A stretch of 33,303 bases of DNA from Candidatus Peribacter sp. (GTDB lineage Bacteria > Patescibacteriota > Gracilibacteria > Peribacterales > Peribacteraceae), in NCBI GenBank assembly GCA_030647195.1, contig JAUSKD010000011.1, positions 1-33,303 on the forward strand, given 5' to 3'. Numbering within the stretch: the stretch's first letter is position 1; the number at the start of each line of letters is the position of its first letter. This document shows positions 28,238-33,303 of the stretch, piece after piece. The position numbers and the translations under genes were made by a program. The notes beneath the pieces were generated by a model. That model did not search any database. It was given only the letters and a program-made list of their open reading frames with translations, and was not told the origin of the DNA.

Positions 28238-28629
28238 TTGAAGAACATGGAATTGAGCGTGCGCAGAATGAATCCGGCAAAGAGCAGAATGGCGATGCCG
28301 GTGATCGCCCACCGCATGTGGCCGATGCCCTTCGACCTCAAGCCGCTATCCGCTCCCGACAGCATGATCATGAATCCGCCCAAGAGCACCCACAGCACGC
28401 AGAGACCCATGGCCACGTAGATCAGCCACGCAGCCGCATCGTTGAAGTACGAGAGAAACGTGCCGAAGCCCGAAGTTACCGCGATGTTCGTCTGGTTCCC
28501 GAGCGGCGCGAGCAGGTCGATGCCCCCCTGATTCCGTTGCGGAAGCGCATTCTGCGAAAACACCGAAAGAGGCGTTGCAAAGGCGGCAACGATGAGGATT
28601 CCCGAAAGAAAGGTTTCGCGCAGACGCAT
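28234..28629 (-). CDS. VirB2-like pilin-type membrane protein (first of operon)
   Basis: 131 residues from the ATG at 28629. Signal peptide LSGILIVAAFATPLSVFSQ, an exported linker, then two membrane segments (about 66-87 and 104-124) with the loop MLSGADSGLRSKGIGHMRW. The layout matches VirB2/TrbC pilins and the two downstream genes, which are translationally coupled by 4-nt overlaps. An extended -10 (TGC plus TATAAT) ends six nt before the ATG, so the operon mRNA is probably leaderless. The longer frame to 28731 starts upstream of the promoter and is not used. Confidence 0.78.
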   Translation of the reverse strand: MRLRETFLSGILIVAAFATPLSVFSQNALPQRNQGGIDLLAPLGNQTNIAVTSGFGTFLSYFNDAAAWLIYVAMGLCVLWVLLGGFMIMLSGADSGLRSKGIGHMRWAITGIAILLFAGFILRTLNSMFFK

Positions 28630-28635
28630 CAGGAA

Positions 28636-28644
28636 ATTATAGCA
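28636..28644 (-). promoter_or_regulatory. extended -10 of the VirB2-like operon
   Basis: TGCTATAAT on the minus strand; transcription should begin at the A of the ATG at 28629. No -35 match, as is common with extended -10 promoters. Confidence 0.65.
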
Positions 28645-28735
28645 TATTTGCCCCTCGTGAGCGAGTCCCGATAAGGGCTGAGAAACGGGCTGCCTGCTTG
28701 CGCTTCGGCGCTTGCGTCCGTAGGATTTCACCCGC

Positions 28736-28812
28736 GCGGATGTAGCTCAGTTGGCTAGAGCGTCGCCTTGCCAAGGCGAAGGTCGCGGGTTCGAACCCCG
28801 TCATCCGCTCCA
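28736..28812 (+). tRNA. tRNA-Gly (GCC)
   Basis: 77 nt: acceptor GCGGATG/CATCCGC, discriminator T, encoded CCA, anticodon stem TCGCC/GGCGA around TTGCCAA. Anticodon GCC reads GGC and GGT. Confidence 0.95.
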
Positions 28813-28832
28813 TTTTGGAGTGTGACTAACTG

Positions 28833-28906
28833 TGGAGCGGGATACGAGAATCGAACTCGCGTCTCAAGCTTGGGAAGCTTGCATACTACCACTGTACTAA
28901 TCCCGC
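28833..28906 (-). tRNA. tRNA-Gly (CCC)
   Basis: 74 nt: acceptor GCGGGAT/ATCCCGC, discriminator T, encoded CCA, D arm GTAC/GTAT, anticodon stem CAAGC/GCTTG around TTCCCAA. Anticodon CCC reads GGG. Convergent with tRNA-Gly (GCC), 20 nt apart. Confidence 0.95.
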
Positions 28907-28956
28907 ACAGGACATGCGCATAGTAAACGGCTTTCTAGTACATGCAAAGGCTCCGA

Positions 28957-29042
28957 AAGCTTGCATGCTACCACTGCCTGCCCGTCCGAAGTTCTGAGTG
29001 AAACGAAGAACGAAGGCGGGTACTAATCCCGCACAGGACATG
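28957..29042 (-). pseudogene. partial tRNA-Gly (CCC) copy split by a palindromic insert
   Basis: 28957-28976 and 29021-29042 together reproduce 28875-28916, i.e. the 5' half of tRNA-Gly (CCC) plus its upstream flank, with one mismatch in 42 positions. A 44-bp segment (28977-29020) interrupts the copy inside the D arm. The copy lacks the anticodon-to-T-arm half and cannot make a tRNA. Confidence 0.85.
28977..29020. repeat. 44-bp palindromic insert in the tRNA copy
   Basis: Outer arms CCTGCC and GGCGGG pair (one G-T), and inner arms GTTCT and AGAAC pair around GAGTGAAACGA. It is REP-like in form. The boundaries are exact because the intact tRNA next to it shows the uninterrupted sequence. Confidence 0.8.
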
Positions 29043-29089
29043 GCGAAGAATACACAATAAAACACCGACGATCTACGGGTGGAGTGGGA

Positions 29090-29095
29090 TATACT
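29090..29095 (+). promoter_or_regulatory. -10-like TATACT before the PAP2-like gene
   Basis: TATACT ends nine nt before the ATG at 29105; a GGGGG run lies between them. Confidence 0.4.
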
Positions 29096-29104
29096 GGGGG
29101 AACC

Positions 29105-29791
29105 ATGCGATGGTTCCATTCCGACAATCACCGCTTTCTCTGGAAGGACCGCAGGTTCCTCCTCTCGGTTCTGATCGGCCTTGGCATCCTGATCATCGGG
29201 CTGGAATGCTCGGAACTCGCGCGACATCACCTCCAGAACGCGCTGCGCGGCGAATGGGAACCCGATCTCCTGCTGGATCACCTTCCCGTCATGGAACTGG
29301 CATATTTTCTCGCATGGGGGATGGAACTCCTGTTGGGCTTTCTCTTCGTCATCATGTTCCTCTATCCCGAGTACCTGCCCTTCTCGCTCAAGACCATCGG
29401 GCTCCTGTACCTCATACGATCGTTCTTCATCATTTTAACACCGCTCGGAACGCGTCCCGACCAGGTGCTCGCCCCCAAGGAAGAACTCTTCTACAACCTC
29501 GCCTACGGCAGCAACGAATTCTTCTTCTCGGGCCATGTGTCGTTTCCCTTCATGCTCGCACTCATCTTCTGGCACAGGCCGCTGATCCGTTACGTTCTGC
29601 TCGTATCGACAGTCCTCTTCGCCGTTGCTGTGCTCCTCGCGCACACGCACTACTCCATCGATGTCTTCGCGGTTTTTTTCATGGTGCCCACGATCTTCGG
29701 CTTGAGCCGGTTCCTCTTCAAACGAGACGTGCTCTACACGCATGAGCAGTACACCAATGCGGAGGCAAAATACATTCCGCCCATGGTATGA
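29105..29791 (+). CDS. PAP2-like membrane phosphatase / phosphotransferase
   Basis: 228 residues from the ATG at 29105, five or six membrane helices. FFFSGHVSFPFMLALIFWH matches the SGH core of PAP2 enzymes, and AHTHYSIDVFAVFFMVP matches the last core (H-x3-D), as in the PAP2_C/sphingomyelin-synthase branch. These enzymes remove or transfer phosphate or phospho-headgroups on lipids at the outer membrane face. The N-terminal basic-aromatic region (RWFHSDNHRFLWKDRR) is cytosolic. The gene overlaps the following GT2 gene by four nt (ATGA), so both are co-translated, suggesting a joint role in lipid-linked glycan metabolism. Confidence 0.82.
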   Translation: MRWFHSDNHRFLWKDRRFLLSVLIGLGILIIGLECSELARHHLQNALRGEWEPDLLLDHLPVMELAYFLAWGMELLLGFLFVIMFLYPEYLPFSLKTIGLLYLIRSFFIILTPLGTRPDQVLAPKEELFYNLAYGSNEFFFSGHVSFPFMLALIFWHRPLIRYVLLVSTVLFAVAVLLAHTHYSIDVFAVFFMVPTIFGLSRFLFKRDVLYTHEQYTNAEAKYIPPMV

Positions 29792-30501
29792 AGAGCATCA
29801 GCGCTATCATCCCCGCGCATAACGAAGAGAAGTACCTGGCAGACTGTCTCAGAAGTCTCGTCGCGCACCGGCCACCCAATCTGTGCGAGATCATCGTCGT
29901 GGATAACGCCAGCACGGATGCAACAGCGAAGATTGCGGCCGGTTTTCAGGGCGTGAAAGTCATTTCGGAACTGAAGAAAGGACTCACGCATGCGCGCCAG
30001 CGGGGCCTCACGGAGGCACGCGGAGAGCTGCTGGCCTACGTCGATGCCGACACGCGCATTCACGCGTCATGGTTTCAACAGATCAATGAGCATTTTTCCG
30101 CCCATCCTTCGCACGCCGCGCTGAGCGGACCGTACGCCTACTACGACCTGCCGCGCTGGCAGAGACTGCTGGTGAACGTGTACTGGCGTCTTGCCGCACC
30201 GACCTCTCTGATCACCGGCTACATGATCGTGGGCGGGAATTTCGTCGCGCGAAAAGATGCGCTGATCGCTATCGGCGGCTTCGATACGACCATCGCCTTC
30301 TTCGGTGAGGATACGAATATCGCCCGGCGTCTGAAAAAGAGCGGCCCCGTGCGGTTCAAGAGAAAATTTTTCATCTACTCCTCCGGCCGCCGCTTGGCCG
30401 GGGAGGGCATCCTGTTAACCGCCAGAACGTACGTCATGAATTTTCTTTCAGAAGTCCTGTGGCATCGGCCCTTCACGAAAAAGTACACCGATGTCCGCTA
30501 A
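29788..30501 (+). CDS. GT2-family glycosyltransferase
   Basis: 237 residues, GT-A fold. ISAIIPAHNEEKYLADCL is the nucleotide-binding start; VVDNASTDAT and YVDADTRIH (DxD, metal and sugar phosphate) follow. GGFDTTIAFFGEDTNIARRL is the ED-x-x-x-x-R acceptor region. No membrane helices apart from a weakly hydrophobic C-terminus. It transfers a sugar from a nucleotide donor to a lipid or glycan acceptor at the cytosolic membrane face. Coupled to the PAP2-like gene by ATGA and followed 15 nt later by a DedA gene. Confidence 0.92.
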   Translation: MKSISAIIPAHNEEKYLADCLRSLVAHRPPNLCEIIVVDNASTDATAKIAAGFQGVKVISELKKGLTHARQRGLTEARGELLAYVDADTRIHASWFQQINEHFSAHPSHAALSGPYAYYDLPRWQRLLVNVYWRLAAPTSLITGYMIVGGNFVARKDALIAIGGFDTTIAFFGEDTNIARRLKKSGPVRFKRKFFIYSSGRRLAGEGILLTARTYVMNFLSEVLWHRPFTKKYTDVR

Positions 30502-30516
30502 CCCGTTCCCCTCCCC

Positions 30517-31113
30517 ATGATCAGCGCCTCTCCCGTCGCACTCCTGCTGGCCTACCGGTACTGGATTCTCTTTCCTCTCGCGCTCGTCGAGGGACCCGTC
30601 GTCAGCATCATCGCAGGATTGCTCGTTGCGCGCGGCACATTCGCGCTCATCCCCGCGTACACCATCATCTTCCTCGGCGACGCCATTCCAGACGCTCTGT
30701 ACTACATGTTCGGCCGGCTGAGCCACCGGGGGAATTTCCTCAAGCGCCACGGACACCGTTTCGGCATCACGGAACACCGACTCGCCGCCATGGAGCACCT
30801 GTGGCAGCACCACACCGTAAAATCCGTGATGCTCTCGAAGTGGGCCTACGGCTTGAGCACCGTGTTGCTCATCAGCGCCGGCCTCGTGCGTCTGCCCTCC
30901 CGAAAGTACTTCTCCTATGTGGTGCCTCTCGCCATGGCACAGAGCGCAGTGATGCTCACCATCGGCTACTACTTCGGCTCTTCCTATCAAATCATCGGCA
31001 GATACATCGAAGGAGCGGGTTGGATTGTCACCGCGGGAGTCGTGATATTCCTGGTCATCTATTTCTTCGCTACGCGGTACGCCAGGCGCATCTTCCTGCA
31101 GGAAACCAAATAA
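30517..31113 (+). CDS. DedA-family membrane protein
   Basis: 198 residues, VTT/DedA domain with about five membrane segments. ALVEGPVVSIIAGLLVARG corresponds to the conserved first re-entrant motif (E-x-x-x-P-x-x-G), and FLGDAIPDALYYMFGR to the G-D-x3-Y-x2-G-R motif. SKWAYGLSTVLLISAGLVRLP matches the third block. DedA proteins move or flip lipid carriers such as undecaprenyl phosphate (established for several members). That fits its place between GT2 and GT4 genes and a PAP2-like enzyme. Confidence 0.9.
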   Translation: MISASPVALLLAYRYWILFPLALVEGPVVSIIAGLLVARGTFALIPAYTIIFLGDAIPDALYYMFGRLSHRGNFLKRHGHRFGITEHRLAAMEHLWQHHTVKSVMLSKWAYGLSTVLLISAGLVRLPSRKYFSYVVPLAMAQSAVMLTIGYYFGSSYQIIGRYIEGAGWIVTAGVVIFLVIYFFATRYARRIFLQETK

Positions 31114-31115
31114 CC

Positions 31116-32264
31116 ATGCGCATCGCCTTCTTCTCCGATTTCTCTCTGGCACAAGTGACGGGCATCAGCGATGTGATCCGGACGCTGATGGAGGGACTCA
31201 AGTCACGCGGGCATGACGTATGCCTCTTCGCACCCTCCGAACGCGCGGGCACCCCGGACACTGAAACCCTCGAACACGTTTCGCTGCCCAGCATCGGCGC
31301 ACCCGGAGCGCCGACCTTCCGCTTTCCCCTGCCGTTCGGCGTTCCCCAGCAACTTCGCGACTTCCGTCCCGATCTGCTCCACACGCACACATTCGGATCC
31401 GTCGGGTTTCGTGCGGTGTGGTCTGCCAGACGCCTGCATGTGCCGCTGGTGGGCACCGAACACACGCTCCCCGCGGAGTACGCGCACTACTTCCACCTTG
31501 ATTACGGATGGGCACGGAAAGCCCTGAAACGCTTCGCCGCGCGCTACTACCAGAAATGCGATGTCGTCACCGCCCCGTCGCGCGCGGTTGCCGATGAGCT
31601 GAAGAACGACGGAGTGACGAAAGAAATCCGCGTGATCGGGAATCCCCTTGAAACCACACTCTTCCGTCCCCTGCCGGACAAGCCTAACCTGAAGAAGCAG
31701 TGGGGCATTGCGAAAACCGCAATCCTCAGCTTCGGCCGGCTCGCAAAAGAGAAGAACATCGGGGAACTGCTCGAGGCCTTCGCACTGCTTCGGAAGAACG
31801 GGACGGATGCCGAGCTCGTGATCGTCGGATCGGGCCCGGAGGAGGCACGGCTCCGCGCACAGGTGGATGCACTCGGGATCGGCGACGCGACGCGGTTTCT
31901 GGGGATGCATCGCGGCGAGGAGCTGGTGCGGGCAATCAACGCCACCGATGTCTTTGCGATTACCAGCCGGTCCGAGAACCAGTCGATGACGACGCTGCAG
32001 GCGATGGCCTGCGGGCTGCCGGTTATCGGAGTCAACCGCGGCGGTCTGCCGGAGTACATCCGCAATGGCGAGAATGGCTTCATCGTCGAGAACGGCGATA
32101 TCGCTGCTCTGGCAGGACGCATGAGTGAACTTCTTGCGAATGCCGACAAAAGAAAAATCCTCGGTGAGCGCGGCCGCCAAATCGCCGCCGAGCACGCGCC
32201 GCAGCGCATCGTCGAGCGGATGGAAGAGCTGTATGCCGCGCTCCTGAAACCCATGCCACGATAA
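31116..32264 (+). CDS. GT4-family glycosyltransferase
   Basis: 382 residues, GT-B fold, starting two nt after the DedA stop at the ATG at 31116. MRIAFFSDFSLAQVTGISDVIRTL is the N-terminal glycine-loop region; HTHTFGSVGFRAVW and VGTEHTLPAEY follow. The donor-binding half has ILSFGRLAKEKNIGELLEAF, VIVGSGPEEARL, FLGMHRGEELV and the E-x7-E type SENQSMTTLQAMACGLPVIG. It resembles diacylglycerol or phosphatidylinositol glycosyltransferases of the GT4 family, so a membrane glycolipid product is plausible. Last gene of the four-gene run, with a hairpin downstream. Confidence 0.93.
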   Translation: MRIAFFSDFSLAQVTGISDVIRTLMEGLKSRGHDVCLFAPSERAGTPDTETLEHVSLPSIGAPGAPTFRFPLPFGVPQQLRDFRPDLLHTHTFGSVGFRAVWSARRLHVPLVGTEHTLPAEYAHYFHLDYGWARKALKRFAARYYQKCDVVTAPSRAVADELKNDGVTKEIRVIGNPLETTLFRPLPDKPNLKKQWGIAKTAILSFGRLAKEKNIGELLEAFALLRKNGTDAELVIVGSGPEEARLRAQVDALGIGDATRFLGMHRGEELVRAINATDVFAITSRSENQSMTTLQAMACGLPVIGVNRGGLPEYIRNGENGFIVENGDIAALAGRMSELLANADKRKILGERGRQIAAEHAPQRIVERMEELYAALLKPMPR

Positions 32265-32266
32265 AA

Positions 32267-32286
32267 GATCGTGGGGGAGCACGATC
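32267..32286 (+). terminator. hairpin after the GT4 gene
   Basis: GATCGTG, loop GGGGAG, CACGATC: seven perfect pairs starting two nt after the stop codon. No T-run follows directly, so termination is uncertain. Confidence 0.4.
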
Positions 32287-32321
32287 TAGAAGCCTTGCGA
32301 CTTCCGTTTTTCTATGACCAC

Positions 32322-32337
32322 GGAGTCCGAAGACTCC
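32322..32337 (-). terminator. UUCG-type hairpin after the Ala/Pro-rich gene
   Basis: On the minus strand GGAGTC-TTCG-GACTCC is a stable UUCG tetraloop hairpin 12 nt past the stop at 32350. No T-run, so possibly an RNA 3'-end stabiliser. Confidence 0.4.
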
Positions 32338-32349
32338 ATTGAGAACTGA

Positions 32350-32988
32350 CTAGACCTGCGCGCCGGTATTCGCTGCGGCATCCGGCTCGCCCGACGCCTC
32401 CGGCGGAGTCTCGGCAGGAGCATCCGTCGACGACGGGGGCGGTTCCACGGCATCGCCGACGGGGGCCGGGGCTTCCGGCTGCGCTGCGGGCTGCTTGGCA
32501 GCCTGCTTCGCCGCCTTCTTGCGCTCGCGCCCGGCACGCGCCGCCTCGGACCGGATATCAGCTTCGACCATCCGATTGAAGCGCTGCTTGCTGACGACGA
32601 CCGGCGGTTCGGCGCAGATGTGCCACTCCACCTTGCGCGGAATCAGGACGGACACCGCGATCCACTGGTCGTGCCTGACCGCATTGACAACCACATGGCT
32701 GCGCGTCGCGTTGCCGTGCACTTCGTACACCACTTGCGATCCCTTGGGAAACGTGATGTTGAGGAACTCGGGCTTCTGGATCACCATCGCGTCAATACCC
32801 TTACCCACATTGGCCCGGGTAGGCAGATTCCGGCCCGGACTCCAAACAACAAGCTCGACCTCTCCCTCGGGATTGGCCCACACGCGAACGTGGGCCTTAT
32901 CCAGGAAACGAGCACGGTGAGAGGCTGCGGCAGATCGGGCAGCCAAACCCAGAACGCTATCGAACAGACGACCGATTGTGCTGAACAT
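32350..32988 (-). CDS. hypothetical protein with disordered Ala/Pro-rich tail
   Basis: 212 residues from the ATG at 32988, which has one of the few proper Shine-Dalgarno sites here (AAGGAG, six nt spacing). Residues 1-140 look folded and beta-rich (KAHVRVWANPEGEVELVVW, then VVYEVHGNATRSHVVVNAV). A short basic helix (RERKKAAKQAAKQ) is followed by an acidic Pro/Ala/Glu tail. No signal peptide or membrane segment. I do not recognise the fold. Neighbouring 12-bp inverted repeats (32271-32282 and 33026-33037) bracket the gene. The strong ribosome-binding site sets it apart from most genes in the window and may mean a different origin or regulation. Confidence 0.7.
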   Translation of the reverse strand: MFSTIGRLFDSVLGLAARSAAASHRARFLDKAHVRVWANPEGEVELVVWSPGRNLPTRANVGKGIDAMVIQKPEFLNITFPKGSQVVYEVHGNATRSHVVVNAVRHDQWIAVSVLIPRKVEWHICAEPPVVVSKQRFNRMVEADIRSEAARAGRERKKAAKQAAKQPAAQPEAPAPVGDAVEPPPSSTDAPAETPPEASGEPDAAANTGAQV

Positions 32989-33025
32989 GACGATCTCCTT
33001 CTCGTACTCGTGGTAGTAAAAAACT

Positions 33026-33037
33026 GTGCTCCCCCAC
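33026..33037 (+). repeat. 12-bp inverted repeat partner (GTGCTCCCCCAC)
   Basis: Exact reverse complement of GTGGGGGAGCAC at 32271-32282, bracketing the Ala/Pro-rich gene at about 770 bp spacing. Confidence 0.5.
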
Positions 33038-33231
33038 TGTATCCTCATTCTCGGCTCGTACTTCCCCTACGATCCAAATGAGAACAAGCAGGTTCGTGAG
33101 CCCTCTAAAAATGAGGGTAAGTGGGGGCAAAAATGTGAATGAACGGTGACGGGTATTTAAATAGTTTTTTCATGAAATGTCAATGCTCCACCGGGATTTG
33201 CCTCTCTGCTCAGACAAATGAAATATCCAAC

Positions 33232-33303
33232 ATGTATGAGCAATGGCAGCGCCACGTGAGCCAAGCTTTTACGTGGCAGGGACGAAAGCGACTGCGGAAA
33301 GTC
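33232..33303 (+). ncRNA. rnpB: probable RNase P RNA, 5' end (truncated)
   Basis: The window ends in GCGACTGCGGAAAGTC, which resembles the conserved CR-I of bacterial RNase P RNA (GGAAAGUCC after helix P2). Upstream, GCAGCGC (about 33246-33252) can pair with GCGACTGC with one bulge, as helix P2, enclosing a P3-like hairpin CCACGT/ACGTGG (33253-33258 and 33270-33275). The 5' boundary is a guess near 33232. TTGCCT (33198-33203) with a weak AAATAT 17 nt later may be its promoter. The rest lies outside the window. Confidence 0.6.

Noticed and set aside
28234-28731. Longer start for the first VirB2-like gene
   Set aside because: The extra residues lie upstream of the extended -10 and precede a clear signal peptide at 28629.

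Overview
The window looks like a chromosome segment of a small-genome bacterium. My best guess is the Candidate Phyla Radiation, on the Peregrinibacteria side (inference from gene content; I could not search). TGA is used as a normal stop throughout, which argues against the recoded Gracilibacteria/Absconditabacteria. Genes are densely packed on both strands, Shine-Dalgarno sites are mostly weak or absent, and many -10-like hexamers sit only 6-13 nt before the start codon, so much of the translation may start on leaderless or nearly leaderless mRNAs.

Layout. 1-5.3 kb: truncated LEPR-XLL surface protein, a phosphofructokinase with PPi-type residues, a triple-SLH protein, a GT-C-like membrane glycosyltransferase and tRNA-Leu. 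5.3-8.8 kb: a MurL-like epimerase next to a MurD ligase (an alternative route to D-Glu in peptidoglycan), a leaderless small protein and grpE. 8.9-10.5 kb: two small lipoproteins (one CuA-like), an AT-rich split gene and tRNA-Met. 10.6-16.2 kb: a cell-envelope run (hydrolase, membrane-fused Mur ligase, DegT aminotransferase, unknown protein, FemAB transferase, small membrane protein). 16.3-20.5 kb: SH3/deacetylase-like lipoprotein, argS, coiled-coil lipoprotein. 20.6-25.5 kb: VirB4-like ATPase, DHH phosphoesterase, rbfA, fmt, PurA-like protein. 25.6-28.6 kb: metG and a three-gene translationally coupled operon of VirB2-like membrane proteins, which with VirB4 suggests a reduced type IV secretion or pilus machine. 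28.7-29.0 kb: two convergent tRNA-Gly genes and a broken tRNA copy split by a 44-bp palindromic insert. 29.1-32.3 kb: PAP2-like protein, GT2, DedA and GT4, probably an envelope lipid/glycan operon. 32.3-33.3 kb: an unknown Ala/Pro-rich protein and probably the 5' end of RNase P RNA.

The most unusual property is a set of degenerate short tandem arrays with 7-bp units (AGCTNNN, CAAATCG, NNNGTCC, GGGNNTA) and 9-bp units (CTTNCTTTC-like). They fill gene junctions, contain stop or start codons, and are also inserted into conserved enzymes. Because 7 is coprime with 3, a stop-free heptad encodes the same cyclic heptapeptide in all three frames. The families seen inside genes are the stop-free ones in stop-free orientation; those whose unit creates a stop are seen only between genes.
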